Source: Thermaerobacter sp. FW80 (GTDB taxonomy: Bacteria; Bacillota; Sulfobacillia; Thermaerobacterales; Thermaerobacteraceae). Taken from it: DNA of 64,000 nt. Of the stretch, positions 35,088 through 43,454 are shown piece by piece. Made by a program: the position numbers and the translations under genes. The stretch spans positions 558,001 to 622,000 of the forward strand of contig NZ_CP037895.1 of NCBI RefSeq assembly GCF_004634385.1, written 5' to 3'. The first letter of the stretch is position 1, and each line of letters opens with the position of its first letter. The notes beneath the pieces were generated by a model. It did no database searches, had not been told where the DNA came from, and was given only the letters and a program-made list of their open reading frames with translations.

Positions 35088-36207
35088 AGACCAGCAGCGC
35101 GGGGTACGCCCAGGGCAGCTTCAGCTCGGGCATGTGCTCGAAGTTCATGCCGTAGATGCCGGTCAGGAACGTCAGCGGCAGGAAGATGGTGGAGAGCACC
35201 GTCAGGCGCAGGATCAGCCGGTTCGTCCGCTCCGCCGCCAGGGCGAGGCGCAGGTTCATCAGGGTGGCCACCAGCTCCCGGACGTTCTCCAGGCGGCTGC
35301 TGAGGCGGCCGGCGTGGTCGCGGAGGACCCGCAGGTACGGGCGCAGCGGTCGCCCCCCCAGCCCCTCGCCCGATCCCTCGTAGCCGCTCTCCAGCAGGCG
35401 GTCGAGGACCTCGCTCAGGCCGTTGAGCCGCCGCTGGAGCTGTCCCGCCCGCCGGTGGAGCATGCTGAGGAGCGCCACCCCGTCGGGGTCGCGGCTGCGG
35501 CGCCGGCCGCGGCCGTCGGGGCCCTCGCCCGCCCGCGGGGCGCCTTCGGGCCGGGCGCGGCCCGGCCCGAAGGCGCCCTCGCGCGGGCCGGGTTCGTCCC
35601 GCAGGAAGCGCGCCTCCACGGGCTCCAGGCGGTGCTCCAGGCGCTGCACGTGATCGCCATAGGCATGGAGGACGTCCTCCAGCAGGAAGTAGAGCAACCA
35701 CGGCGCCGTGCGCGGCACGGTGGCGGGCCCGGTCGCCAGCCGCTCCCGCAGCCGCTGCCACTCGTCCGCCTCGCCGTCGCAGACGGTGGTCACCTCGCCG
35801 GGGGCCAGCATCACCAGGCAGGGTCGCCCGCTGGGCAGCAGCGCCTGGAAGACCAGGGTGCCGCCGGCGGCCTCGACGCCGTAGGGTGCGGCGCCAGCCT
35901 GGAGGCGACTCCACAGGAAGGGGGCCAGCGCCCGCCGCCGACGGAGCACGGCCCAGTCGTCGTCGGTGGGGGCTCGCACGTCGAGCCACAAGACGGCGGA
36001 CGCCGAGGCGGTCCCCTCCGACGGAGGGGCCGCGACAGCCGCCGGATCCGGCCCGGCTTCGGACGGCGGCTCCTCGCCCGGGTCCGGAACCGGGGCGTCC
36101 CCGGCCGCCCCCTTGCCCTGCGATCCCGGCGCGGCCTGGCCCGCGGCGCCGTCGGGCAAGGGCACCGCCACCAGACCGCGCTCGGACCATCGCCACGCCC
36201 GGATCAA
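35029..36207 (-). CDS. corA: CorA-family magnesium/cobalt transporter
   Basis: Divalent cation channel of 392 aa. The soluble N-terminal domain is followed by a long coiled region and two C-terminal membrane helices. The CorA signature YGMNFEHMPELKLPW lies between them, with GMN intact. A Gly/Arg/Pro-rich insert in the coiled region (near 200-225) contains a 41-base perfect inverted repeat in the DNA (35538-35578). The start is TTG after GGAGGTGGGGGGG. A short tail-to-tail overlap with the aminotransferase gene exists at the 3' end. Confidence 0.92.
   Translation of the reverse strand: MIRAWRWSERGLVAVPLPDGAAGQAAPGSQGKGAAGDAPVPDPGEEPPSEAGPDPAAVAAPPSEGTASASAVLWLDVRAPTDDDWAVLRRRRALAPFLWSRLQAGAAPYGVEAAGGTLVFQALLPSGRPCLVMLAPGEVTTVCDGEADEWQRLRERLATGPATVPRTAPWLLYFLLEDVLHAYGDHVQRLEHRLEPVEARFLRDEPGPREGAFGPGRARPEGAPRAGEGPDGRGRRRSRDPDGVALLSMLHRRAGQLQRRLNGLSEVLDRLLESGYEGSGEGLGGRPLRPYLRVLRDHAGRLSSRLENVRELVATLMNLRLALAAERTNRLILRLTVLSTIFLPLTFLTGIYGMNFEHMPELKLPWAYPALLVFMLVLGVGLWWFLRREYEG
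35538..35578. repeat. 41-base perfect inverted repeat inside corA
   Basis: Two 19-base arms around GCG; the left arm begins GGGCGCCTTCGG and the right arm ends CCGAAGGCGCCC. It lies in the coding sequence of the non-conserved insert of corA, in the frame that gives an Arg/Gly/Pro-rich peptide. Confidence 0.85.
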
Positions 36208-36231
36208 CCCTGCCCCCCACCTCCGTGTCCG

Positions 36232-36256
36232 CCGCCGCCCGCCCGGCGGGCGGCGG
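36232..36256. terminator. G+C hairpin before corA
   Basis: CCGCCGCCCGCC and GGCGGGCGGCGG form a 12-base-pair inverted repeat around a single C. It lies between the EthD-like gene and corA, both on the minus strand, so it could terminate the former or shape the corA leader. Confidence 0.45.
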
Positions 36257-36357
36257 GGACCGCCGCGCCCGCGGCCGCGCGGCCGTGCGACGGCCTCCCA
36301 GCGGCGGGGCGCCCGTTGCTGGCCTTCGGATTCCAGGCCCCCAACCGATGCACCGGA

Positions 36358-36666
36358 TTAGCTTTCTTGGACCACCTCGGCGATATGCAGGCTGACGATC
36401 TCGCCGGCGAAACCCATGAGGTCCTTGCCGGCGGCCCGTCCCTCCGGCGACCGCAGGGCCGCCTCGAGGCTGGCGGCGTCGTCGAAGTACATCTCCGCCA
36501 TCAGGTAGTAGGGCGACGAGCCGCCGGGGGCGCCGGTGATGCGCGCCACCTCGACCCGGCGCAGACCGGGCATGCGCCGGGCCAGGGGCAGGTGAACCTC
36601 GCGGTAGTGGCGGTCGAAGGCCTCCCGGTCCTGGGGCTGCCGATAGAGGGCGACCAACTTGACCAC
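36358..36666 (-). CDS. EthD-family ferredoxin-like protein
   Basis: Small protein of 102 aa with the EthD/dimeric alpha-beta barrel pattern: FDRHYREVHLPLARRMPGLRRVEVARI at the N-terminus and SPEGRAAGKDLMGFAGE near the C-terminus. EthD proteins assist various ring-cleavage or ether-degradation systems, and related stand-alone members have unknown roles. The start is GTG with GAGAGGGGG upstream. It is divergent from the glycosidase-like gene. Confidence 0.75.
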   Translation of the reverse strand: MVKLVALYRQPQDREAFDRHYREVHLPLARRMPGLRRVEVARITGAPGGSSPYYLMAEMYFDDAASLEAALRSPEGRAAGKDLMGFAGEIVSLHIAEVVQES

Positions 36667-36979
36667 GCCCCATCCCCCTCTCGCGGACTGGCCCGCCCAT
36701 CGGGCTGCCTCTCGGTTCGCCGCGGACCGGCCGACCTCCTGTGCCGCGAACCCCCGCCGTCCCGGTCCCCCGGCCGGCCCGCCCCCGCGGTGGGGAGGAC
36801 GCGCCCCGGGCGAGGCGAACTTGGGTCACGACGGGCTCGACCCGGACCTGGCGGCGGCGCGTTCCCGCCCCCGTCGCGGATGCGGCGGGAGGCCGCGGGG
36901 ACGGGGCAGAAGCGGGCGGGACCGGGCAGGACGCCGGGCCGGCTCCGGCGCCGGGTCCCGCCAGCGGGAGGCAGAAGCG
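36667..36979. other. gap between the EthD-like gene and the glycosidase-like gene
   Basis: About 310 bases between divergent genes. It should hold promoters for both, but no clear -35/-10 pair or palindrome was recognised. Confidence 0.35.
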
Positions 36980-39640
36980 GTGGAGCGCGACATCGCGGAG
37001 GCATCCGTCCCGACCCGTGGATCCCCTGAACCCCAGGGTCCCCATGGGCGCGTGGCGCCGGGGCGACGCCATGCACCCATCCTCACCGTGCCGGACGAGC
37101 TGGCCGACGTCGAGCCCGTGGCCCTCACGGGCAACTTCTGGGTCTCGCTGCCCGACCTCGATCCCGCCACCGGCGCGGCCCGCTCCGTGGGGATCGTCAG
37201 CGAGACGGCCCGGGGACTGATCGAGTTCACCGGCGCCCCCGAACCGGAGTCGACGACCGACCGCGCCACCCATGGTGAGGGACCCCATGCCCGACCGCGC
37301 GGCGACCGCCCCAGCGGCCCACCCGTCGGCGAGCCCGACGGGCCGACGGGACCGTTGCTGGTCCCCGTGGTCACGTGGGAGGGTCGGCGGATCTGGCCGC
37401 CCGAGCCCGCCCCCTCGCCGGGGACCCCGACGCGCCCCCCGGCGGAGGCCGAGGGGCCGGGAGTCCGCCCACCGCGACGGGCGCCCCACTACATGGCCGG
37501 CTGGATCCCGCGCTGGTTCATCCCCTTGCCCGTCATGCCCGGGTTGCTTCTCGAGCTGACCTGGCTGGCCCCGGTGGACCAGCGGGGGTTTGCCGTCCGT
37601 GCGCGGCTGATCCTCCATCCCGCGTCGCCGCCCGGCGCGTCGCAGGCATCCCGCGGCGCGCAGCGCGGGCCCGAGGCGCCACTGGCACCGCCGGGGGCCG
37701 GCGACCGCCCCCCGGCGCCGGCTCTCATCGGCCTGCGACCTGCGGCGGCAGAACCCGTGCCGCCGGCGCTGCGACTGGGCCTGCTGGTTCGTCCGGGTGC
37801 GGTGTTCCGGACGGTCTACCATCGGCGGCCCCTGCCCGGATCGCAGGGACCCCGTCCGCACCGGTGGACCCGCACCCTGGTCTGGGAGGCACCCGGAGCG
37901 GCCCCCCTGGGCGCCCTGGCGTTGCGGTCGGGGCCGGGGGACGAACCGGCGGCCGGCGGCGCCGCGGGGACATGGGTCTTCTGGGCGCGGCCGGGCGACG
38001 GCGAGCTGGTGGTGTATGGCGGCGTCGCGCCCGAGGGCGACGGCGCCGCGGCCACGGCCGTCCACCTCGCCCGGGTGGGGTGGGACGTGCTCTTCGGCCA
38101 GACCGTGGGATGGCTGGCGGCCCGGGACCCGTTCCGGTCCCAGGCCGTCCCCGAGGCCGGCAGCGGGCCGCACGCCCCCCTCGCCCATTGGCCGGGGGCG
38201 CCCCCGGCCACACCGTCCCCGCGCCATCGACCGCCGGGAGCACCCCTTCCATCCCTTGCCCGTCCCGCGGCGGTGCCCCCGACCACGCCCTACGCCCCGG
38301 CCGTCCCCGGCGCGACCCCGGCCGCGGATGCGCCGCCCGCCGGCGACGCCACCGAGCGGGCCGCCCGCCGACGGTCCGGCCTGGCGCGGGCCGTGGCGGC
38401 AGGCCTGCTGGACGAGGGGGAGGCCGACGAGCTGGCCGAGCGCGTGCGCCGCAACCTGTGGTTCGCCGTCTTCTTCGCCCACGCCCGCACCGTGGACCGG
38501 GAGGGCTGGGTCCACCTGACCTCTCGCAGTCCCCGGTACTACGTCAGCGGCGCCCACTGGACCCGCGACAGCCTGCTCTGGGCGTTCCCCGCCGTGCTGG
38601 CGGCGGATCGCCAGCTGGCCCGCCAGCTCCTGGTGGCGGCCTTCGACCGCTACACCCTCTACCCCGGCGAGCACAGCCAGTACCTGGACGGCACGGTGCT
38701 CTACCCGGGCTGGGAGCTCGACCAGGCGGCCGCGTGGCCCTTGAGCCTGGCCCGCTACGTGCGGGCCACCGGTGACGCCTCCGTCCTGGACGAACCGGCC
38801 GTGGCCCGCGGGGTCGCCGCCGCCCTCCAGGCCGCCGAGGCGCGGCGGGATCCGGCCACGGGGCTCGTCGCCACGTTCCTCATGCCGTCCGACGACCCGG
38901 CCCCGCGGCCCTTCCTCACCTACGCCAACGCCCTGTACGCCCAGGCCCTGGCCGAACTCGCCCGGGTCCTCTCGACGTCGACGGCCCAGCGCCCTGCGGC
39001 TGCCGAGGCCACCCCCCACCCCGCCCCGGCCGCGGTCCGGTGCGACCCCTCCTGGGCCGCGTGGCTCGAGGCGCGGGCCCGGCTGACCCGGCATGCCGTC
39101 CTGCGCCATTGCGTGGTCCCGGGTCCCTGGGGGCCGCAGTTCGCCTGGGCGGTGGCGGGGCCCGAGGGGGCGGACGCGGTCCTGTACGACGAGCCGCCGG
39201 GCACCCTGGAGCTCCTGGGGCCCTACGGCTTCGCCCGCCGCCAGCCCGACGACCCGGTGGACGTGGAGGCGGTGTACGCCAACACGGTGCGGTGGATCTA
39301 CTCGCAGCACAATCCCTTTGGGCCGCCGCCCGGGCCCTTTGCGACGCCCACCTGCCCCCACGCCCGCCACCCCTGGTTGCTCAGCGTCGCCGCAGGGTTG
39401 CTGGCGGGCCGACCCGAGTACCTGGCCTGGCTTGCCCGGGCGCCCATGGACGGCGGCTGGGCGTGCGAAACCGTGGACGCCGCGACGGGCGAAGTCCGGA
39501 CGGGGCCGGCCTTCGCCACCTGCGCCGGGTTCGTCAGCTGGGCGGCGCTGGTGGCGCTGGAGTCCCTGGGCCGGGAGCCCGACCGCGGCGAAGGATCGCC
39601 GCACGGCCGCGGGCAGGACACCGGCACCCCCGGACCCTGA
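36980..39640 (+). CDS. six-hairpin glycosidase-like protein
   Basis: Large protein of 886 aa without a signal peptide. The N-terminal half (about 25-400) looks beta-rich (ALTGNFWVSLPDLDPATG, HYMAGWIPRWFIPLP) and holds several Pro/Ala-rich inserts. The C-terminal half (about 465-870) resembles an (alpha/alpha)6 barrel of debranching-enzyme or GH125-like glycosidases: GAHWTRDSLLWAFPAVL near 525, DGTVLYPGWELDQAAAWPLSL and WIYSQHNPFGPPPGPF. An acidic residue in WTRDS could be catalytic. The GTG at 36980 follows CGGGAGG; no substrate can be proposed. Two copies or near-copies of the dispersed 13-mer occur in it (37939, 38788). Confidence 0.62.
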   Translation: MERDIAEASVPTRGSPEPQGPHGRVAPGRRHAPILTVPDELADVEPVALTGNFWVSLPDLDPATGAARSVGIVSETARGLIEFTGAPEPESTTDRATHGEGPHARPRGDRPSGPPVGEPDGPTGPLLVPVVTWEGRRIWPPEPAPSPGTPTRPPAEAEGPGVRPPRRAPHYMAGWIPRWFIPLPVMPGLLLELTWLAPVDQRGFAVRARLILHPASPPGASQASRGAQRGPEAPLAPPGAGDRPPAPALIGLRPAAAEPVPPALRLGLLVRPGAVFRTVYHRRPLPGSQGPRPHRWTRTLVWEAPGAAPLGALALRSGPGDEPAAGGAAGTWVFWARPGDGELVVYGGVAPEGDGAAATAVHLARVGWDVLFGQTVGWLAARDPFRSQAVPEAGSGPHAPLAHWPGAPPATPSPRHRPPGAPLPSLARPAAVPPTTPYAPAVPGATPAADAPPAGDATERAARRRSGLARAVAAGLLDEGEADELAERVRRNLWFAVFFAHARTVDREGWVHLTSRSPRYYVSGAHWTRDSLLWAFPAVLAADRQLARQLLVAAFDRYTLYPGEHSQYLDGTVLYPGWELDQAAAWPLSLARYVRATGDASVLDEPAVARGVAAALQAAEARRDPATGLVATFLMPSDDPAPRPFLTYANALYAQALAELARVLSTSTAQRPAAAEATPHPAPAAVRCDPSWAAWLEARARLTRHAVLRHCVVPGPWGPQFAWAVAGPEGADAVLYDEPPGTLELLGPYGFARRQPDDPVDVEAVYANTVRWIYSQHNPFGPPPGPFATPTCPHARHPWLLSVAAGLLAGRPEYLAWLARAPMDGGWACETVDAATGEVRTGPAFATCAGFVSWAALVALESLGREPDRGEGSPHGRGQDTGTPGP

Positions 39641-39931
39641 CGGCTTGCCCGGCCGGGGCGCCCCGGCCCTGCGGGCCACGCGGGTCTCGCCTCGGCCCCT
39701 GGCGGACGAACCGGCTCCGTCCGGCCCGCCCTGTCGAGGCGGGCGCCTGCACAGGGTCCGGTGCCGCGGCCCGTCGGGCCGCCCGCCCCGCCCGGACAGC
39801 GTGCGCCGGTGGCGGCGCGGGTCGGCCTGGGCGAGGCCGCCCTGGCGGCGGGCGGCGCATGGACCGCCGCACCGGGGCACGGCCGCGGGAGTCCGTCGCA
39901 AGGCCTTGGAGGACGGAGGAGGCTGGAGGAC
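39641..39931. other. gap between the glycosidase-like and deacetylase genes
   Basis: About 290 bases, no gene supported. A near-copy of the 13-mer (GGACGAACCGGCT at about 39704) stands here. Both neighbours are on the plus strand. Confidence 0.4.
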
Positions 39932-40801
39932 GTGAAGGAGATCGAGCCGACCCGAGGCGATGGCGAGCGCGAAGGCGGACGGCCTCACCCTGGCACCGGC
40001 CCGACGGGGTCCCCCCTGCCCGGGCGTCCCGGAGCGACCGGGGGCCGGCCGGCGGCGACCCCGGCTGCCGTCCCCACCGCCGAAGGGGAGCTGGAACCCG
40101 TCGACGTGCTGGTCATCGGCGCCCACCCCGACGACGCCGAGATCGGCATGGGCGGCACCCTGGTCAAGCTGCACCGGTTGGGGTACCGCATCGGGGTGAT
40201 CGACCTCACCCGCGGCGAGCTGGGCAGCAAGGGGACCCCGGAGCGGCGGGCCCAGGAGGCAGCCCTCGCCGCCCGGGTGTACGGTGCGCGGTTCCGGTTC
40301 AACCTCAACCTGGGCGACAACCGCGTCGAGGACTCGCCTGCCCTGGGGCGCAAGGTGGCCGCCCTGATCCGCCGCTGTCGGCCGCGGGTCGTGTTCACCC
40401 ACCACGGCGACGACCGCCACCCCGATCATCGGGGCGCCTCGGCGCTGGTCCGCCGCGCGGTGTTCCAGGCCGCCCTGCGCAACCTGGACCTGGGCGAACC
40501 GCACCACGTGGTGGACGCCCTGCTGTTCTTCCCCGTCAACGAGTGGGTCGAACCCAGCTTCGTGGTGGACGTCACCGCGACCTTCGACGCCAAGCTCGAG
40601 GCGATGCGCGCCTTCGCCAGCCAGTTCGTCGAGCCCACCGCCCCCATCGACCACAAGTACTTCGGCGTCGAGGACTACCTCGAGGCCACGGTGGTCCGGG
40701 CGCGGCACTACGGCCTGCGCATCGGCGTCCGCTACGGCGAGGCCTTCCTGGCCGATGCGGTCCCGGTGGCCGACCCGGTGGCCGCCTTCCGCCGCGGGTG
40801 A
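39932..40801 (+). CDS. PIG-L/LmbE-family deacetylase, BshB1-like
   Basis: Zinc-dependent N-acetyl-sugar deacetylase of 289 aa. After an N-terminal Pro/Gly-rich extension of about 50 residues comes AHPDDAEIGMGGTLVKL (metal ligands His, Asp, Asp), DLTRGELGSKGTPERRAQEA, NLNLGDNRVED and the third ligand region HHGDDRHPDHRGAS. The pattern DLTRGEL..GT is that of BshB1, which removes acetate from GlcNAc-malate in bacillithiol synthesis; this precise role is inference. The GTG at 39932 follows GGAGGAGGCTGGAGG. It is 291 bases downstream of the glycosidase-like gene. Confidence 0.85.
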   Translation: MKEIEPTRGDGEREGGRPHPGTGPTGSPLPGRPGATGGRPAATPAAVPTAEGELEPVDVLVIGAHPDDAEIGMGGTLVKLHRLGYRIGVIDLTRGELGSKGTPERRAQEAALAARVYGARFRFNLNLGDNRVEDSPALGRKVAALIRRCRPRVVFTHHGDDRHPDHRGASALVRRAVFQAALRNLDLGEPHHVVDALLFFPVNEWVEPSFVVDVTATFDAKLEAMRAFASQFVEPTAPIDHKYFGVEDYLEATVVRARHYGLRIGVRYGEAFLADAVPVADPVAAFRRG

Positions 40802-40919
40802 GGCGGGGGGCCCCGCAGGCTACGGAGGCGCCGCGGCGCGGAGCGGGGCGACCCGGGAGCCGGGCGCGACCCGGGAGCCGGGCGCCTGTGGCGAACCCCG
40901 ATCGGCGGCTCCACTACGA

Positions 40920-41243
40920 CTACTCGGACCCGGCTGAGGATCCCGCTGTCCCGCGGCCCGGATTCGCCCGCCGGGGAGCAGGCGAGCCGGTGGCGGACCG
41001 GGGCCGCTGGGCCGCCCCCAGCATGCGGAGCAGGCGGCGTTCGGCCTCCTGCAGCCGCCGCGCCATGGCGATGGGTGGAATCCCCTCCTGGCGCGCCAGC
41101 TCGGCGATGGATTGGGGCGGGCGACCCGCCAGCCCCCAGCGGCGTGCCAAGAGACGCGCGTCTTCCGGGGGAAGCAGAGCCAACCCCCGCTGCACCCACT
41201 CCACGTCCCGAAGACTGGCGAAGCTCCCCAGGTCCACGAACAC
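40920..41243 (-). CDS. small protein with sigma-70 region 4-like HTH
   Basis: Protein of about 107 aa. The N-terminus VFVDLGSFASLRDVEWVQRGL is followed by LPPEDARLLARRWGLAGRPPQSIAELARQEGIPPIAMARRL, which looks like sigma region 4 (DARLL.RR.GL, then a helix-turn-helix). The GTG at 41243 has GGAGGGGAGGG upstream; ATG codons at 41264 and 41273 are alternatives. No sigma region 2 is present, so it is either a DNA-binding sigma-like regulator or an anti-sigma partner. It is a lone gene, divergent from nhaA. Confidence 0.6.
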   Translation of the reverse strand: MFVDLGSFASLRDVEWVQRGLALLPPEDARLLARRWGLAGRPPQSIAELARQEGIPPIAMARRLQEAERRLLRMLGAAQRPRSATGSPAPRRANPGRGTAGSSAGSE

Positions 41244-41421
41244 GGGTGGTCCCTCCCCTCCCATCCGTGCCATGGCCGCGCCGGAGGTGCTGGACGGATG
41301 TCCCGGCGTCCCCGCCGGCACGGCGGCGTGACGGGCGGGCGTGGCGGCCCGCGGGGTGGAGGACGGTCGGTCCGCGTGGTGGGGGCAGGGCCGGCCCGGG
41401 TCTCCCGCGGGCCGGGACGTC

Positions 41422-41436
41422 CGTCACCCTGTGACG
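41422..41436. promoter_or_regulatory. inverted repeat before nhaA
   Basis: CGTCAC-CCT-GTGACG is a perfect inverted repeat with a three-base centre. It lies in the 380-base gap between the sigma-4-like gene (minus) and nhaA (plus). A possible -10, TATCCT, lies about 25 bases downstream. No gene was found in the rest of the gap. Confidence 0.4.
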
Positions 41437-41626
41437 CGCCTGCCGCGGGGATGCCGCCTGTGGTATCCTGCGGGGGGCGACCCCCGCCGCGCCGGTTGTA
41501 GAGGCCGGTCGTGGCGCTTCCGGGGAGGTCGTCCGCCCTGCCAGCCGGCAACGGGGGCTTCCAGCGCCACCGCGCCCGCCAGCCCCTCGGTCCCCACCGC
41601 AAACCCGCCCGGAGGTGAGGGCCTCG

Positions 41627-42871
41627 ATGCCGACCAGCAGCCGCGAGACCGCGTCCCGCCGCCGGCCGTGGCGAGCGTTCCTGGCCAGCGAGGCGGGAGC
41701 CGGGACCCTGCTCATCGCCTGTGCGGTCCTGGCCATGGCATGGGCCAACTCCCCCGCCCGCCACGGCTACGAGACGCTCAAGAAGCTGCCGCTGGCCGTG
41801 ACCGTCGGCCCCGTGGCGCTCGCCATGCCGCTGGCCGACTGGGTCAAGCACGGCCTGATGTCCGTGTTCTTCCTCTTGGTTGGGCTCGAGATCAAGCGGG
41901 AGCTGCGGGCAGGCGAACTGGCGGATCCCCGGCGCGCCGCCCTGGCGATCTTCGCCGCCGTCGGGGGAATGGTGGCCCCGGCGGTCATCTACGCCCTGCT
42001 CAACGCCGGCGGGCCCGGCGCGCCCGGCTGGGGCATCCCCATGGCCACCGACATCGCCTTCGCCCTGGGCGTCCTGAGCCTGCTGGGCCGCCGGGTCCCC
42101 GTCGGGCTGAAGGTGTTCCTCACCGCGGTGGCCATCGTCGACGACCTCGGGGCGGTCCTGGTCATCGCCTTGTTCTACAGCGGCGGCCTGCAGGCCGGGC
42201 CGTTGCTCCTGATGGGCATCGCCTTGGCTGCCGCGCTGGCCTACGGGACCCTGGGGGGCGGCCGCCACCTGCTCGTCTATGCCGTCCTCGGCCTGGTCGC
42301 CTGGTACGGGTCCCTCGAGGGCGGCATCAGCCCGTCGGTGGCCGCCGTGTTGCTGGCCTTCACCGTGCCCATGACCCCTCGGGCCGGCGGCCCCCACCAC
42401 GGCCCCTCCGCCGGGACGGAGCGGTCCGACAGCCCGCTCCATCGGCTGGAGCACCTGCTCCAGCCCTGGGTGACCTACGCCATCCTGCCGTTGTTCGCCC
42501 TCCTCACGGCGGGCGTGTCCTTGGACGCCGCCGTCCCCAACCGGGTGACCGCCGGGGTTGGCTTGGGTCTCCTGTTGGGGAAGCCGACGGGCTTGTTGGC
42601 GGCCAGCGCGCTGGCCGTACGCCTGGGCTGGGCCTCGCTGCCCGCGGGGGTGAACTGGGCCGCCATGGCCGGCGTCGGCCTGCTGGCGGGGATCGGTTTC
42701 ACCATGTCGCTGTTCATCGCCGGTCTGGCCTTCGAAGGGACGCCGCACCTGGACCAGGCCAAGATCGGCGTGCTCTCCGCCTCGACCCTGGCGGGGCTCA
42801 GCGGTCTCGCGGTGTTGCGCCGGGCGACCGCCGCAACCACGGCCGGTCCCGCCGGCGTCCCCGGCCGCTGA
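41627..42871 (+). CDS. nhaA: Na+/H+ antiporter NhaA
   Basis: Membrane antiporter of 414 aa with about 12 helices. NhaA hallmarks are MSVFFLLVGLEIKRELRAGEL, MATDIAFALGVLSLLG and the paired transport Asp residues in VAIVDDLGAVLVIALFY. GKPTGLLAAS and GIGFTMSLFIAGLAF in the C-terminal half also fit. It exchanges internal Na+ (or Li+) for external H+. The ATG follows GGAGGTGAGG. Confidence 0.95.
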   Translation: MPTSSRETASRRRPWRAFLASEAGAGTLLIACAVLAMAWANSPARHGYETLKKLPLAVTVGPVALAMPLADWVKHGLMSVFFLLVGLEIKRELRAGELADPRRAALAIFAAVGGMVAPAVIYALLNAGGPGAPGWGIPMATDIAFALGVLSLLGRRVPVGLKVFLTAVAIVDDLGAVLVIALFYSGGLQAGPLLLMGIALAAALAYGTLGGGRHLLVYAVLGLVAWYGSLEGGISPSVAAVLLAFTVPMTPRAGGPHHGPSAGTERSDSPLHRLEHLLQPWVTYAILPLFALLTAGVSLDAAVPNRVTAGVGLGLLLGKPTGLLAASALAVRLGWASLPAGVNWAAMAGVGLLAGIGFTMSLFIAGLAFEGTPHLDQAKIGVLSASTLAGLSGLAVLRRATAATTAGPAGVPGR

Positions 42872-42886
42872 GGGCGACGGCGCGGC

Positions 42887-42931
42887 CCCGGCGGTGACCG
42901 CCCCGGCGGCGACCGTCCCGGCGGCGACCGA
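42887..42931. repeat. three tandem 15-base repeats
   Basis: Units CCCGGCGGTGACCGC, CCCGGCGGCGACCGT and CCCGGCGGCGACCGA follow directly one after another, just after the nhaA stop codon. Confidence 0.75.
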
Positions 42932-42932
42932 C

Positions 42933-42953
42933 GAGGAGGGATCGGACCTCCTC
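42933..42953 (+). terminator. hairpin after nhaA
   Basis: GAGGAGG and CCTCCTC form a perfect seven-base-pair stem around GATCGGA. No T-run follows, so its termination role is uncertain. Confidence 0.4.
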
Positions 42954-43029
42954 CGGCCCTGACGCAACTTGACGAAAGCGGGGTCCAAACCGCCTTGGAC
43001 GATAACCCAGGAGCGAGGGGTGATCCCGG

Positions 43030-43350
43030 GTGGCCTGGACGTTCCTCGTCATCGCGGGCTTGCTGGAGGTGGTCTGGGCCGTCAGCATGAAGCTGTCGGA
43101 GGGCTTCACGCGCCTCTGGCCCAGCGTCACCACCGTGGCTTTCATGATCGCCAGCTTCCTGTGCCTCGCCTTGGCCCTCCGGGAGCTCCCGGTGGGAACG
43201 GCCTATGCCGTGTGGACGGGGATCGGCGCCGTGGGAACGGCGGTGCTGGGCATGGTGCTGTTCGGGGAATCCCGCGACGCGATCCGCCTCGGGTGCATCC
43301 TGTTGATCGTGGCGGGGATCGTGGGCCTGAAGGTGACCTCGCCCTCCTGA
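43030..43350 (+). CDS. small multidrug resistance (SMR) family transporter, SugE-like
   Basis: Four-helix transporter of 106 aa. The first helix has [22 protein letters not shown] with the proton-coupling Glu of the [11 protein letters not shown] motif, and the segment [23 protein letters not shown] is typical. The SugE-type features (GFTR..PS) suggest guanidinium export rather than broad drug export. The GTG lies 22 bases downstream of GGAGCGAGGGG. It is a single-gene SMR, probably a homodimer. Confidence 0.88.
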   Translation: MAWTFLVIAGLLEVVWAVSMKLSEGFTRLWPSVTTVAFMIASFLCLALALRELPVGTAYAVWTGIGAVGTAVLGMVLFGESRDAIRLGCILLIVAGIVGLKVTSPS

Positions 43351-43384
43351 GCCACCGCGCCCCCCGGCGCGGCCGCGACCCCGC

Positions 43385-43415
43385 GCCCTCGGCGCGCCGC
43401 GGCCGGGCCGAGGGC
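43385..43415. terminator. bidirectional hairpin between convergent genes
   Basis: GCCCTCGGC pairs with GCCGAGGGC around a G+C-rich loop, between the SMR gene (plus) and khtU (minus). TCTTT follows on the plus strand. Confidence 0.55.
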
Positions 43416-43454
43416 GAGGGTCTTTGGGGGCGGGCGACGGATCCGCCAGGGACG

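Noticed and set aside
35215-35228. Near-copy of the 13-mer in the corA membrane region
   Set aside because: Encodes conserved residues (TNRLIL) and is not in the DEPA frame; probably chance.
34838-40708. Giant minus-strand open frame of nearly 2000 codons
   Set aside because: It covers the opposite strand of the glycosidase-like, deacetylase and other genes, and its translation has no recognisable domains.
42872-43029. Guanidine (mini-ykkC) riboswitch before the SMR gene
   Set aside because: Two ACGA stretches are present, but the flanking bases do not form the G/C-closed stems required for the ACGR loops.
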